A DNA stretch of 64,000 bases from Chthonomonadales bacterium (GCA_020849275.1 JADLGO010000034.1:1-64000), one strand, 5' to 3'; shown: positions 7,355 to 17,470, counted from the stretch's first letter. Numbers and translations: made by a program. Notes: generated by a model not told the origin, from the sequence alone.

Positions 7355-7516
7355 AGGTCAAGACTCGCCGATCTTGAGCACGCTGAGGAACGCTTCCTGC
7401 GGGATCTCGACGCTGCCGATCTGCTTCATGCGCCGCTTGCCCTCCTTCTGCTTCTCCAGCAGCTTGCGCTTGCGCGTGATGTCGCCGCCGTAGCACTTGG
7501 CGGTGACGTTCTTGCG
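7355..7516 (-). repeat. Functional 3' end of lepA (direct-repeat copy 2)
   Basis: The copy of the 162-bp repeat that is in frame with, and completes, lepA. It pairs with 1519-1680 (offset 5836 bp). The shared block starts 3 nt beyond the stop codon, and homology ends abruptly at 7516 inside the gene. A 9-bp inverted repeat, CCTGGCGCC (7279-7287) and GGCGCCAGG (7349-7357), abuts its outer edge. Confidence 0.9.
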
Positions 7517-9169
7517 GAAGGGCTTGACGGACTCGGCCGCGATGATCTTGCCGCCGATGGCGGCCTGGATGCGCACCTCGTACTGCTGCCGCGGCACAAC
7601 CTCGCGCAGCCTGGAGGCCAGCGCGCGGGCGCGAGGATACGCCTTGTCGCGGTGCGTGATGAACGAGAGGGCGTCCACCACCTCGCCGTTCAGCAGGATG
7701 TCGAGCTTGATGAGCTTGGACTCGCGGTAGCCGGCCGGCTCGTAGTCGAACGAGGCGTAGCCCCGCGTGCGACTCTTGAGCTGGTCGAAGAAGTCCATCA
7801 GGATTTCGGCCAGCGGCAGCCGGTAGTGCAGCATGACCCGGTCCGGCGCCGGATGCTCCATTCGCACGAATTCGCCGCGGCGGTCGCGGGCCAGGTCCAT
7901 CACGGTTCCCACGTAGGTCGAGGGGATGAACACGGTCGCGTCGACGTAGGGCTCCTCGATGGCCGCGATCAGCGTGGGCTCCGGAAGTCGCGCCGGGTTG
8001 TCGATGTCTTCGGCGCGCCCGTCGGTGCGGTCTACGCGGTAGATGACGGAGGGTGACGTGGCGATCAGCTGCAGCCCGAACTCGCGCTCCAGCCGCTCCT
8101 GGATGATCTCCATGTGCAGGAGCCCGAGAAAACCGCAGCGGTAGCCGAAGCCGAGCGCCGCGGAGGTCTCCGGCTCGAAAGAGAGGGCGGCGTCGTTGAG
8201 TTGGAGCTTCTCCAGCGCCTCGCGCAGATCCGGGTAGTCCGCGCTGTCGACCGGATAGAGCCCGCAGAAGACCATCGGCTTGGCCTTGCGGTAACCGGGC
8301 AGCGCTGCCGATGCCGGGCGCGCCGCGAGCGTCACCGTGTCGCCGACGTTGGCCTCGCCGATCGTCTTGATGCTCGCCGCCAGGAAGCCGACCTCGCCGG
8401 CCTTCAGGTCCGTCGTGCTCTCCATACGCGGCCGGAACACCCCGACGCTGGTAACCTCGAACTCCTTGCCCGTGGCCATGAAGCGGACGCGGTCGCCGGG
8501 CCGCAGCGCCCCGTCGACGATCCGGACGTAGCACACGACCCCCTGATGGGCGTCGAAGTGGCTGTCGAAGACGAGTGCGCGGAGCGGCGCGGTCGGATCG
8601 CCGGACGGTGGGGGCACGTTGCGCACGATCTGCTCGAGGATGTCGCGCGTTCCGATCCCCTGTTTGGCGCTCGCCAGCACCGCGTCGTGCGCCTCGATCG
8701 CCAGGACGCTCTCGATCTCGTCGCGCACCCGCTCGGGCTCGGCCGCCGGCAGGTCGATCTTGTTGATGACCGGGACGAGCGTCAGGCCGTTGTTGTAGGC
8801 GAGGTTGACGTTGGCCAGGGTCTGCGCCTCGACGCCCTGCGCGGCGTCCACCACCAGGATGGCGCCCTCGCAGGCGGCGAGCGACCGCGATACCTCGTAG
8901 GTGAAGTCGACGTGCCCCGGGGTATCGATCAGGTTGAGCTCGTACTCGTCGCCCGCCTCGGCGGTGTACCGCAGGCGCACGGCGGTCATCTTGATGGTGA
9001 TCCCCCGCTCGCGCTCGATGTCCATCGTGTCGAGGAGCTGGTCCTGCATGTCCCGCTCGGCGATCGCGCCGGTCATCTCCAGGATGCGGTCAGCCAGCGT
9101 CGACTTGCCGTGGTCGACGTGCGCGATGATGCAGAAGTTGCGGATGTGGTCCTGGGTGTAGCCTTCCAT
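7358..9169 (-). CDS. lepA: Elongation factor 4 (LepA), ribosomal back-translocase GTPase
   Basis: 603 residues, the family's usual length. G-domain motifs: G1 AHVDHGKST (16-24), G2 region GITIKM, G3 DTPGH, G4 NKID, G5 SAK. The LepA-specific C-terminal domain ends VLKIGES. The ATG at 9169 is preceded by AGGGGAG and gives the standard start ([17 protein letters not shown]); upstream extension would add non-family sequence. An extended -10 promoter lies at 9209-9217. Its last 52 codons are duplicated 5.8 kb downstream on the far side of the defence island, so the current 3' end may have been supplied by the incoming DNA. Confidence 0.97.
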   Translation of the reverse strand: MEGYTQDHIRNFCIIAHVDHGKSTLADRILEMTGAIAERDMQDQLLDTMDIERERGITIKMTAVRLRYTAEAGDEYELNLIDTPGHVDFTYEVSRSLAACEGAILVVDAAQGVEAQTLANVNLAYNNGLTLVPVINKIDLPAAEPERVRDEIESVLAIEAHDAVLASAKQGIGTRDILEQIVRNVPPPSGDPTAPLRALVFDSHFDAHQGVVCYVRIVDGALRPGDRVRFMATGKEFEVTSVGVFRPRMESTTDLKAGEVGFLAASIKTIGEANVGDTVTLAARPASAALPGYRKAKPMVFCGLYPVDSADYPDLREALEKLQLNDAALSFEPETSAALGFGYRCGFLGLLHMEIIQERLEREFGLQLIATSPSVIYRVDRTDGRAEDIDNPARLPEPTLIAAIEEPYVDATVFIPSTYVGTVMDLARDRRGEFVRMEHPAPDRVMLHYRLPLAEILMDFFDQLKSRTRGYASFDYEPAGYRESKLIKLDILLNGEVVDALSFITHRDKAYPRARALASRLREVVPRQQYEVRIQAAIGGKIIAAESVKPFRKNVTAKCYGGDITRKRKLLEKQKEGKRRMKQIGSVEIPQEAFLSVLKIGES

Positions 9170-9208
9170 GCGCTCCCCTGGGGGGTCGGGCCCGCCCACC
9201 ATCCGCTC

Positions 9209-9217
9209 ATTATAGCA
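9209..9217 (-). promoter_or_regulatory. Extended -10 promoter of lepA
   Basis: TGC-TATAAT on the minus strand (9217-9209), 40 nt before the start codon. No recognisable -35 box at 17-18 bp; the TG of an extended -10 is present. Confidence 0.6.
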
Positions 9218-9349
9218 CAGGGCATCCTCGGGCATCGGGCGCCGGCCGCCGGGTCGCCGGAACCCTCCGCCAGCCCCGGACGTCGTCTTCTGAGCGGCGG
9301 CCAGAGACGGCGACGAGCACCGGCCGCCCGCACCAAACGGAGAGACACC

Positions 9350-10411
9350 ATGAGACTGCTCACGATAGGCCGGGCCGCCGCGCTCGGCATCCTGTTCTGC
9401 GCCGCGAGCGCGGCCGCATCGGCCCAGGACATCACGGTTCGCGTGAACGGCGAGACCGTGAGCTTCCCGGGTACGCAGCCGCGGGAGGTCGGCGGGCGCG
9501 TCCTCGTGCCGCTGCGCGGCGTCCTGGAGGACATGGGCGCACACGTGCGGTGGAGGCCCGATGACAACACCGTCGTGGCCACGCGCGGCCAGACGCGAAT
9601 CGTGTTGCCGATCGGCCGCCGCGATGCGCGGGTCGACGGCCGCCGAGTCCGGCTCGACGTGCCCGCGATGATCGTGAACGGATCGACGATGGTGCCGCTG
9701 CGCTTCGTGAGCGAGTCGCTCGGCGCCGAGGTTCATTGGCGGTCCGCGACGCGCACCGTCGCCATCAGCACCAGCGATGAGTACGCGCGCCGCTACCGGC
9801 AGGACGAGAACAACGACTACGGCAACGACCGCGATGGTAACGACAACGACTCGTCGTCGGTCACACGGACGACTCTGCCCGTGGGCACGGTGATCCCGGT
9901 CAAGCTGCAGACCGACCTGAGCAGTAACGACAACCGCGAGGGCGACGCCTTCACGGCGACGGTCGACCAGGGCGAGTCCGCCGCCGGCCTTCCGGACGGA
10001 ACGCGCTTCGAGGGCGTGGTGACCACGGCGATCGCCTCAACGAAGGGCAAGCCCGGCGTGCTGCAGCTCGATGTGCGCCGCGTGATCTTCCCGGACGGGA
10101 CCAGCCGCGCGATCGACGCGAGCATCACCTCCCTTGACGCCAAGAACGTGGAACGCGGCGAGGACGGCCGCCTGCGGGCGAAGGCCACGGGCAACTCCGA
10201 GCAGTGGAAGTGGGTCGGCATCGGCGCGGGCGCCGGCTACCTGATCAGCAGCCTGACGAACGGCAACCGACTGGTCGACGCGCTGCTCGGCGCGGGCGCC
10301 GGCTATCTGTACAACGCCCTGCAGAAGAAGGGCGCGGGCGCTGTCCACCTGGACGAGGGCACCGAGTTCGGCGTCCGGCTGGATCGGCGTCTGGCGTTCA
10401 GCCGCCGCTAG
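9350..10411 (+). CDS. Secreted protein with copper-amine-oxidase-N stalk domain and glycine-zipper tail
   Basis: 353 residues. A signal peptide ends near residue 25 (ASAAASAQD). Two consecutive stalk (CuAO_N1) repeats follow: [27 protein letters not shown] and the matching [22 protein letters not shown]-type segment. In Gram-positives and Armatimonadota such repeats are cell-surface modules with no copper oxidase activity. After an Asp/Asn-rich linker (about 150) comes a beta-rich domain starting [16 protein letters not shown]. Near the C-terminus is a glycine-rich stretch, [13 protein letters not shown]...[13 protein letters not shown], like glycine zippers that insert in membranes. RBS GGAGAG precedes the ATG. 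Divergent from lepA; followed by a strong terminator. Confidence 0.8.
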   Translation: MRLLTIGRAAALGILFCAASAAASAQDITVRVNGETVSFPGTQPREVGGRVLVPLRGVLEDMGAHVRWRPDDNTVVATRGQTRIVLPIGRRDARVDGRRVRLDVPAMIVNGSTMVPLRFVSESLGAEVHWRSATRTVAISTSDEYARRYRQDENNDYGNDRDGNDNDSSSVTRTTLPVGTVIPVKLQTDLSSNDNREGDAFTATVDQGESAAGLPDGTRFEGVVTTAIASTKGKPGVLQLDVRRVIFPDGTSRAIDASITSLDAKNVERGEDGRLRAKATGNSEQWKWVGIGAGAGYLISSLTNGNRLVDALLGAGAGYLYNALQKKGAGAVHLDEGTEFGVRLDRRLAFSRR

Positions 10412-10444
10412 CGGCAACTGCCTGGCGAGCCGCCGCCGAGCCAA

Positions 10445-10480
10445 CGCGGGGCCCGCGCGCCGTGGCGCGCGGGCCCCGCG
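10445..10480 (+). terminator. Near-perfect 17-bp hairpin after the stalk protein
   Basis: Arms 10445-10461 and 10464-10480 are exact reverse complements with a 2-nt centre, 33 bp after the stop codon. No T-run follows. It separates the stalk gene from the histidine kinase. Confidence 0.65.
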
Positions 10481-10595
10481 ACCGCGATGCGTGCTCTGGT
10501 ACCTGAGCCCGCTGGCGTCGCGCGCCGACAATGGCCGTGTGAACACCCCTCTCTCGACAGGTCGGTCGCCTGATCCCGCCGGCGGGCTCGACGGC

Positions 10596-12677
10596 ATGGC
10601 CCTCTCCGCGGGCGCGGCTCGCCCGACCGTGCGCGACGCGATGCTGCGCCTGTCGCAGCGGCTGACCGAGCCGCTCGAGGTGCGCGACATCGCCCGGGCG
10701 CTGGCCGCGACTGCGCGCGAGCTCTTCCACGGAGACGCCTTCTTCTTCAGCCTGCTCGAGGTAGGCGGGTCCCTGACGGGCGTCTATGCCGAGGATACGC
10801 CGCACGATGCCCTGGGGCCCGTCGAGGTGCCGTTCGGGGGCGGCATGCGCATTGGCGAGACGATGCGCGGCGTCCTGGATGGTCACCCCTGCGTGATCAA
10901 TCGGTCGGCGCCGCCGAGGGAGACGGTACCCTTCGGCTGCACCGATCGGCTCTCGCGCTCGCTGCTCTACGCGCCAGTGACCTGGCACGCCCGTGTGGTG
11001 GCGGTCCTCTCGGTACAAAGCTACACCCCCTGCCGTTACGCCGAGACGGACCTGAGCCTTCTTCAGGTGATGGCCAACCTGGCCGGAGCGGCCGTGGCGC
11101 GTTCGTGGGCGGAGCGCGCCCTGCGCGAGAGCGAGGAGCGGCTGAACCTCGTCCTCAAAGGCGCCAACGACGGCTTCTGGGACTGGGACCTTGCTGCTGG
11201 CTCCATCTACCGCTGCCCGCGCTGGCACGCCATGCTCGGCTACGGCTCGGAGGAGATTCCGCCGAATCCAGAGGCTTGGCGCGCGCTCGTGCACCCCGAG
11301 GACCGGCCCCACGTCCTCCGCGCCCTCGACGACCACCTGGAGGGCCGCACGGACGCCTACGAGGAAGAGTACCGCGTTCGCGCGCGCTCCGGCGCGTGGA
11401 TCTGGGTTCTGGACCGTGGACGCGTTGTCGCGCGCGGCGCAGACGGCTCGGCGACACGTGCCGCCGGTACGCAGGCGGACGTGACCCACCGCAAACGTGC
11501 CGAGGCCGACCTTGCGGAGGCCAACGCCGGCCTTGAAGCGGCGCTCGGCCGCGCACAGCGCCTCGCGCTGGACGCCGAGGCGGCGAGCCGGGCCAAGGGC
11601 GCCTTCCTGGCCAACATGAGCCACGAGATGCGAACGCCGATGAACGGCGTCATCGGCATGGCGGAGATCCTGCTCGGAACGGCCCTCGACCCCGAGCAGC
11701 GCGAGTGTGCGCAGGCCCTCCGACTGAGCGCCGGGAAGCTGCTCAGGCTCGTCAACGACGTGCTTGACCTGTCGAGGATCGAGAGCGGCAGGCTCGCCAT
11801 CGAGGCCGAACCAGTCGATCTGCGGCAGCTCGTGGCCGACGTGATCGCCAACTCGTCCCCCGAAGCGCTCGCCGGGGGGCCGCGCATCCACTCGCGCGTC
11901 GACGCGGAGGTGGCACACGTACGGATCGACCCGGCCCACGTTCGACAGATCCTGGGGAACCTTGTGGCCAACGCGGTGAAGTTCGCGCCATCGGGCGAGG
12001 TCGTGGTGACGGCGGAGCGAGTGCTGGCCGAGGGCGGCACGGCATCGCTGCGACTGACGGTCCGCGACACGGGCATCGGCATCCCCGAGGATCGGCAGGA
12101 GGCCGTGTTCCAGGCGTTCACGCAGGTCGACGGATCCGTGACGCGCCGCTACGGCGGCGCCGGGCTCGGCCTGACGATCGTGCGCCAGTTGGTGCTGCTC
12201 ATGCGCGGTACCGTCTCAGTCGAGAGCGCCGCGGGGCGCGGCAGCACCTTCCGGGTCGATCTGCCGCTCGACGCGGAGCCCGCGAGCGCACGGCCGGTGC
12301 CGGCGAGCGGGTCCAGCCCGGCGCCGGCGGTGGCTGCCCTGGACCGCGAGCGGCTCGCGCAGGCATCCGGCGGCGACGCGCAGTTCGAGCAGGAGCTTCT
12401 CGACGAGCTCGTGGCCTCGACCGGCGACTACCTTTCGGAGGCGAGCGCCGCGCTGGCCGCGGGCGACGTGGCGCGCGTGTGCGCGAGCGCCCACGCTCTG
12501 CGCGGCAGCGCCGCGACGGTCGGCGCCGCGGCGCTCGAGCGCGTCTGCTCGGCGTTGGAGAGGGCCGCGCGCTCCGGCGCCGCCGAAGAGGCGCGCGACC
12601 TGCTCGCCCGGCTCGCCGTCGAGGCCGATCGACTCGTGGAGATAGCCGCCGCCCGGGGGCGTGGGCAGACCGCCTGA
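10596..12677 (+). CDS. GAF-PAS sensor histidine kinase with C-terminal HPt domain
   Basis: 693 residues from the ATG at 10596. GTG codons at 10491 and 10539 keep the frame open, but 10491 is only 10 nt past the terminator hairpin. There is a GAF domain (about 20-165), then a PAS/PAC domain (about 175-300; [13 protein letters not shown]...GSEEI...HPEDRP). HisKA carries phospho-acceptor H343 in [12 protein letters not shown]. HATPase has DTGIGIP and [11 protein letters not shown]-terminal HPt has H633 in [12 protein letters not shown]. No membrane segment is seen, so it senses a cytoplasmic signal. The usual receiver domain between kinase and HPt is missing; phosphate must pass through a separate receiver protein. 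No response regulator is adjacent. Confidence 0.9.
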   Translation: MALSAGAARPTVRDAMLRLSQRLTEPLEVRDIARALAATARELFHGDAFFFSLLEVGGSLTGVYAEDTPHDALGPVEVPFGGGMRIGETMRGVLDGHPCVINRSAPPRETVPFGCTDRLSRSLLYAPVTWHARVVAVLSVQSYTPCRYAETDLSLLQVMANLAGAAVARSWAERALRESEERLNLVLKGANDGFWDWDLAAGSIYRCPRWHAMLGYGSEEIPPNPEAWRALVHPEDRPHVLRALDDHLEGRTDAYEEEYRVRARSGAWIWVLDRGRVVARGADGSATRAAGTQADVTHRKRAEADLAEANAGLEAALGRAQRLALDAEAASRAKGAFLANMSHEMRTPMNGVIGMAEILLGTALDPEQRECAQALRLSAGKLLRLVNDVLDLSRIESGRLAIEAEPVDLRQLVADVIANSSPEALAGGPRIHSRVDAEVAHVRIDPAHVRQILGNLVANAVKFAPSGEVVVTAERVLAEGGTASLRLTVRDTGIGIPEDRQEAVFQAFTQVDGSVTRRYGGAGLGLTIVRQLVLLMRGTVSVESAAGRGSTFRVDLPLDAEPASARPVPASGSSPAPAVAALDRERLAQASGGDAQFEQELLDELVASTGDYLSEASAALAAGDVARVCASAHALRGSAATVGAAALERVCSALERAARSGAAEEARDLLARLAVEADRLVEIAAARGRGQTA

Positions 12678-12816
12678 CTATACGAGCGCGCTCGGAAGGA
12701 GATGCGCGCAGGCGCGTGGAAGTGGCTGACGCGCGGCGCGGGTGCGCGCGGCGGCGACGCCGCGGGCCACACGAGTGGCGACCGGAAGCGCACGCCGCGA
12801 GGCGCGGGAGCCAACC

Positions 12817-13596
12817 ATGCTGTCGGCGGAGCAGCGTGCGCACTGGGAGAGCGATGGCTACGTGCGCCTCGGCCAGGTGGCGGACGAGCGCCTGCTCTCC
12901 TCGATGCAGACCCGCATCGACGACCTGATGCTCGGTAACCTGCCCAACGAGCATATCTGGTTTCAGCCGGACTCCGAGACCGGCCGGTACGGCGATGTTC
13001 CCTCCACGAACGGGCGCTGGGCCGGGGCCACCCTCGCCTACCGCAAGATCGAGCGCCTCGAGCGCGACCCCGTGTTCCTTGCCTACGTCCAGCACCCCGT
13101 GTTCCGCGCCATCACCCGTGAGTTGGTCGGCGAGAACGTCTCCATCTTCCGCGCCATGTTCATGAACAAGCCCGCGCGCAAGGGGACCCATCTCCCCTAT
13201 CACCAGGATGCCGGCACGCAGTGGGGCCTGGACCGCGACCCGTTCATGACGATCTGGACGGCGCTCGACGACGCCACCGTCGCGAACGGATGCGTTCAGG
13301 TCATTCCCGGCAGCCATCGCCTCGGCCTTCTCTCGGAACACGGCCATACCATCACGGCGGAGCAGGAGATCCAGCACGCGCGCGACGAGGCGAGCGCCTT
13401 CCTGGAGGCACGCGCGGGCGAGGCGCTGCTGCTCCACAACCTGCTGCTGCACCGCTCGGGCATCAACGAGACCGATCGCCCGCGGCGCGCCTTCAGTGTC
13501 GTCTATATGGACGCGGCGACGCGCGACGCGACGGGCCGCGGCCGGGAGTTCCCGAGGGTCTTTGGCGAGGGCGCGATGGCGACCGCCACGGCCTGA
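12817..13596 (+). CDS. Phytanoyl-CoA dioxygenase (PhyH) family protein
   Basis: 259 residues. Fe(II)/2-oxoglutarate-dependent oxygenase fold. The iron facial triad is visible as H129-x-D131 (LPYHQDAG) and a distal His near 212 (LLLHRSG), followed by the arginines expected to bind 2-oxoglutarate (RPRRAFSVVYMD). ATG 12817 is chosen for its GGGAG ribosome site and because MLSAEQRAHWESDGYV is the classic PhyH start. In Armatimonadota, Planctomycetes and relatives, large PhyH families sit among sugar-degradation genes; the substrate is unknown. It is followed by a DUF4380 gene with a 24-bp gap. Confidence 0.9.
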   Translation: MLSAEQRAHWESDGYVRLGQVADERLLSSMQTRIDDLMLGNLPNEHIWFQPDSETGRYGDVPSTNGRWAGATLAYRKIERLERDPVFLAYVQHPVFRAITRELVGENVSIFRAMFMNKPARKGTHLPYHQDAGTQWGLDRDPFMTIWTALDDATVANGCVQVIPGSHRLGLLSEHGHTITAEQEIQHARDEASAFLEARAGEALLLHNLLLHRSGINETDRPRRAFSVVYMDAATRDATGRGREFPRVFGEGAMATATA

Positions 13597-13620
13597 TCGG
13601 CCGCACCGCGAGGGGGTGGC

Positions 13621-14553
13621 ATGAAGCACTGGGCGCTGCCGGGCCTGCTCATCGCCCTCTTGGCGCCGCTGCCCGAAGCGAGCGCGCGCGCCGACGTGCG
13701 CGTGGAGCGCGTGAGCTACCACGGCTGGCCGGAAGCCTACCGCCTGAGCAACGGCACCGTCGATCTCGTCGTCGTACCCGAGATCGGGCGCATCATGCGC
13801 TACGGCTACCTGGGCCGCCCCAACGTGCTCTGGGAGAACGCCGGCCTGCGCGGCAAGACCCTCGACCCGGCCCGCCCGAGCCCGGAATGGGTGAACTTCG
13901 GTGGCGACAAGCTCTGGCCGGCGCCACAGAGCGCCTACTGGCCGCCAGACCCCCACCTCGACGGCGCGCCGCAGACCGTCACCATCATGAGCGGCACGCG
14001 CCTGCGCATGGAGTCACCCCGGAGCGCGAAGCTCGGCATCCGCTTCGTGCGCGTGATCGCCCTGGCCGATTCCGGCACCGGCGTGCGCATTCGCAACACC
14101 GTCGTCAACGACTCGCGCGATGAAGTCGAGGTGTCGGTGTGGGAAGTGACCCAGATCAGCGAACCGGCCTGGGCCGCGCTCGACGTGTACCGGCGCGGGC
14201 GGTTCCCGCGCGGCTATTACGTCTTCCCGGACTCGGCGCCGGCCGCCGGGGCGCTGACTGCGCGGCGAGGCGAGGTGCGGCTGCGCCGGGACCCGAGGCA
14301 GGCCGGCAAGATCGGGGCGGACTCGCCGCGCGGCCGGGTCCGCGCGCGGGTTGGCCGAGTGGTCTTCAGCGTCTCCGCGCCCTTCGAGAAGGACGCTCTG
14401 TACCCGGACCAGGGCTGCGCCCAGGAGATCTGGTCGAACCCGGATCCACTCCGGTACATGGAGCTCGAGCTCCTCGGCCCCATCGTGCGGCTGCGGTCTG
14501 GCGCCGCTCAGACGCTCGAGACGCGCTGGCGACTCGAGCGCGCGCGCGACTGA
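13621..14553 (+). CDS. Secreted DUF4380 protein (aldose-epimerase-like fold)
   Basis: 310 residues with a signal peptide ending near residue 24. The pattern HGWPEAYRLSNGTVDLVVVPEIGRIMRYGY, WENAGLRGKT and VNFGGDKLWPAPQ fits the DUF4380 family. These proteins have a galactose-mutarotase-like beta-sandwich and are found with glycoside hydrolases; no activity has been assigned. It is probably periplasmic and acts on a carbohydrate. It follows the PhyH gene closely and probably shares its transcript. Convergent with the membrane-protein gene that ends at 14569. Confidence 0.78.
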   Translation: MKHWALPGLLIALLAPLPEASARADVRVERVSYHGWPEAYRLSNGTVDLVVVPEIGRIMRYGYLGRPNVLWENAGLRGKTLDPARPSPEWVNFGGDKLWPAPQSAYWPPDPHLDGAPQTVTIMSGTRLRMESPRSAKLGIRFVRVIALADSGTGVRIRNTVVNDSRDEVEVSVWEVTQISEPAWAALDVYRRGRFPRGYYVFPDSAPAAGALTARRGEVRLRRDPRQAGKIGADSPRGRVRARVGRVVFSVSAPFEKDALYPDQGCAQEIWSNPDPLRYMELELLGPIVRLRSGAAQTLETRWRLERARD

Positions 14554-14568
14554 GCGGTTCGCGCACTG

Positions 14569-16194
14569 CTACGGGTGCGGCTGCCCGCGCCTCGGGTGCT
14601 CGACCACCGTGGCGCGCGGGCCAAAGCGTATCCTCGGCTGCCCCCGGAAGTCGACCGGCCGCGTCCCGTAGACCCCCAGCACCGCCGCCCAGCAGAGCAC
14701 CGAGCAGAGCACGGCCCCGGCGACGCCGACAACCACCGTGCGGCGAATCGGCGACCGGTAGGTTCCCGGAGCCTCCTCCGGCGCCGGGGTAACCACGCGC
14801 GCCCACAAGACGAGGAGCAAGGTGCACAGCGCGGCGTTGAGGATGATGACGCCCTCCGTGATCAGGCGCGCGGGAGCGAACGCCACCAGCGCCCGCTCGA
14901 AGTTGGCGATGACCGCCCACCAGAGGAACAGCACGTAGAGAAGCTGCCCACGGCCGAGCCAGGAGCGCGGCAGGATGGGCAGCGGCCGCCGCATGTGCTC
15001 GATCAGCAGCCAGACGACGATGACGGCGACCGCCAGGTAGCCGATGTTGAACCACGTGATGGGCTGCAGCCAGTACATGACCTGGGGCATCGCGCCCGCC
15101 TTCACCCACTCCTCCGGGTTCTTCCGCGCGTTCAGGTAGGTCACGAGCACGAGCACGGCGGCCGGAGCGAACCAGTCCGTCCAGCGGCGCACCGGCGGGT
15201 CGTCGCTCACGCGCGGGGCGCGCGGCGCCAGCACGAGGGCGACAGCCGCGATGCCGATGCCGTTGATCAGGCCGTACGTCTGCTCGAGCACGCTGTGCCA
15301 GTTGGTCTGCCACCCCGTCCTGAGCGCCAGGATCTGGATGAGCGTCGCCAGGGCGAAGCCGGCGCCGCCGACGAAGCCCGCGATCAGCGAGGCGAGCGTG
15401 ACGCCGCCCAGGCCGTCACGCTGAAGGTAGACCCACATGCCCACGGTCATCCCCAGGCAGCCAGCCCAGTTGTCCCCGCGCGGCGGCGTCATGCGCCAGT
15501 CGAGCAGCACCGGGAAGAGCAAGAAGCAGACCCACCAGCCCACCGCCATGTGCAGGATGAGCGAGGCGCCGGGATCGATCCGCCGCCGGCAGGCCGAGTA
15601 CGCGAGCATCGAGACGATGGCCAGCAGCGCCGTGGTCCAGTCCGTATCGAGCCAGTAGAGCGGCTCGTCCTGCCGGTACTCCGGGCGCGCGGCGAACGCC
15701 GTGTTCCCCAGCGCGTGCGCCAGAGCGGTGTTCAGCGCGTCGTAGGTCAGGTCGTGCACGATGAGGACGGCATAGAAGACAAGAAACGGTACAAAGAGCG
15801 CCGTCAGACGCTCGCGCCTGAGATAGGCCGGAAGCGCCGTGCCCGCGCCACCCAGGGCCGCCCAGAGGAAGCCGATCAGAAACAGGCTGGCAAACCCGTA
15901 GACGATCGTCAGCGAGTCGCCCGAATGGGTGTAGGCGAGTACGTGGCCGTAGGACATGGACCCGCCGAACGACCACCCGAGTGCCCCGAAGGCCGCGAAG
16001 TAGGCGATGCGACGGTGCCAGTCCTCTCGGCCCGAAAGAAGCACGGCGGCCATCGCGGCCAGCGCCCCCGGCATCATCGCTCCGTGCTCATGGCCGAAGT
16101 TGCCCCGGATGCCCCAGCCGATGGAGAGCGAAAGCGCGCAGAGAAGCACGACCCGCCACGCCGGAACGCGCCCCGCGACGATGCCGGGCTCCAT
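14569..16194 (-). CDS. Large polytopic membrane protein of unknown function
   Basis: 541 residues with a dozen or more hydrophobic segments. The first segment is followed by GWGIRGNFGHEHGAMMPGALAAM, a Gly/His-rich motif I associate with a conserved but uncharacterised integral membrane family of environmental bacteria. Other loops are rich in Trp and Tyr (YWLDTDWTTALL, TGWQTNWHS). No transporter or enzyme motif could be identified. The ATG lies one base past the stop of the metallophosphoesterase gene, so the two are translationally coupled and probably work on the same process. Confidence 0.7.
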   Translation of the reverse strand: MEPGIVAGRVPAWRVVLLCALSLSIGWGIRGNFGHEHGAMMPGALAAMAAVLLSGREDWHRRIAYFAAFGALGWSFGGSMSYGHVLAYTHSGDSLTIVYGFASLFLIGFLWAALGGAGTALPAYLRRERLTALFVPFLVFYAVLIVHDLTYDALNTALAHALGNTAFAARPEYRQDEPLYWLDTDWTTALLAIVSMLAYSACRRRIDPGASLILHMAVGWWVCFLLFPVLLDWRMTPPRGDNWAGCLGMTVGMWVYLQRDGLGGVTLASLIAGFVGGAGFALATLIQILALRTGWQTNWHSVLEQTYGLINGIGIAAVALVLAPRAPRVSDDPPVRRWTDWFAPAAVLVLVTYLNARKNPEEWVKAGAMPQVMYWLQPITWFNIGYLAVAVIVVWLLIEHMRRPLPILPRSWLGRGQLLYVLFLWWAVIANFERALVAFAPARLITEGVIILNAALCTLLLVLWARVVTPAPEEAPGTYRSPIRRTVVVGVAGAVLCSVLCWAAVLGVYGTRPVDFRGQPRIRFGPRATVVEHPRRGQPHP

Positions 16195-16195
16195 C

Positions 16196-17215
16196 CTAAC
16201 CCTCCTCCGTGAGGACGCGGCCCTTGGGAGCGTGCTCTGGCGGCGCCGGAGCTATCCCGCCGGCATGCAGGCGAATCCAGGTCTCGAACCCGCGATGGCC
16301 CTCGCGCAGACGGATGACGCGCGCGCCCAGCGGAAACCCCTCGCGCCCGTACGTGTTGTAGCCGCTGCCGCGGCCGTAACAGAGCCGCACTCCGTGCAGC
16401 TCTCCCTCGAAGTCGTTCACGTGATCGTGGCCCACGAAGACGCCCATCACGTCGCCCGCCTCCACCATGGCGGCGAAGAGCCCGCTGTTGAGCTTCGGGC
16501 AGCACACGGACTCGTGCTTGCTGCCACGGCACGCGCGGTGATCCCACACCTCGTCGTACTCCGGAAGCGGGATGTGCATGAAGGCCAGTGCGGGCAGCGT
16601 GGAGCGCTCGGGCGAGGACCGAGGCACGAGGGCGGCCTCGCGCGCCGCGCGGACGGCCTCCTCTGCGCTGCGGCCCTCGGCGTGCACCGGCGCCAGCGCG
16701 GCGGCAACCCCGAGGTACCAACCGATCTGCTCGCGCGTCACCCAAGCGTAGCCCTCGACGGCACGCGGGGCGTAGCTCAGGGAGTCGATGCCGTAGAGCG
16801 CTGCGGCCAGACGGCCGTCGCCGGCCGCGATGGGGAGCACGTAGTTGCCCACTCCGGGCAGGTTGGGCGGGCCGGGCTCGGAGAGGCAATGCGGGTGTTC
16901 GCGCTGCACTTCCATCAGGTCGGCACGGGTGGCGCCGCCCTCGTCGTCGTGGTTGCCGAAGACGGCCATCCACAGTTGGCCGCGACTCTCGAGCGGGGCG
17001 ACGAGCTTCCGCCAGGAGTCGGCCGGGTCGAGGCAAGCGCCGCCCGCGATCACGTCGCCGGTCAGCACCACGAGGTCCGGGCGCTCGGCGTCGACGACGG
17101 ACTGGAGCAGATCGAGCGTCTGGAGGTCGCGGGGCTCGCCGTTCTGGTAGTGGGTGTCGGTGATCTGGACGACGGTGAACGACCCATCCTCGCGGAACCG
17201 AAGCGTCGGGGCCAT
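16196..17215 (-). CDS. Calcineurin-like metallophosphoesterase
   Basis: 339 residues. All metallophosphoesterase blocks are present: ITDTHYQNG (metal-binding D and H), VLTGDVIAGG, FGNHDDEGG, a His in AFMHIPLPEYDEVW, and GHDHVNDF. This arrangement, with the long insert between blocks, resembles the Dcr2/PPA29-type purple-acid-phosphatase-like group. No signal peptide is seen from ATG 17215, which has an excellent GGAGG site. A longer frame upstream reads into the leader and is rejected. Substrate unknown; coupling to the following membrane-protein gene suggests a membrane-linked role. Confidence 0.88.
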   Translation of the reverse strand: MAPTLRFREDGSFTVVQITDTHYQNGEPRDLQTLDLLQSVVDAERPDLVVLTGDVIAGGACLDPADSWRKLVAPLESRGQLWMAVFGNHDDEGGATRADLMEVQREHPHCLSEPGPPNLPGVGNYVLPIAAGDGRLAAALYGIDSLSYAPRAVEGYAWVTREQIGWYLGVAAALAPVHAEGRSAEEAVRAAREAALVPRSSPERSTLPALAFMHIPLPEYDEVWDHRACRGSKHESVCCPKLNSGLFAAMVEAGDVMGVFVGHDHVNDFEGELHGVRLCYGRGSGYNTYGREGFPLGARVIRLREGHRGFETWIRLHAGGIAPAPPEHAPKGRVLTEEG

Positions 17216-17470
17216 GGAGCCTCCTCTCGCGCCGCGCGAGCGTACCGCCCCGAGCGCATCGACCTCGGGGCCGGCGGCGCCCTCAGGCTTCACCGCCGCG
17301 CTCGCCGCGTCCTGCGTGCGCGACCCTGAGGTCGCACCGCGGCGGAACCCGTCGCGCGGCCCCGCCGTACCTCCTGTCAGCGCGGCGCGCGAAGGAGGCG
17401 GCGCCGCGGGCGACGAATCGCCGGCGGGGGCGGCCGCCCCTTCCTCCGCGCCGCGCGCCCGGGAGCCGCG

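Noticed and set aside
8114-9349. Upstream extension of the stalk-protein frame across lepA
   Set aside because: The antisense reading is an artefact of high GC; the signal peptide and ribosome site define the start at 9350.
9170-9736. Long N-terminal extension of LepA
   Set aside because: The extra residues have no family match and run through the promoter and the divergent gene; the family start at 9169 has a good ribosome site.
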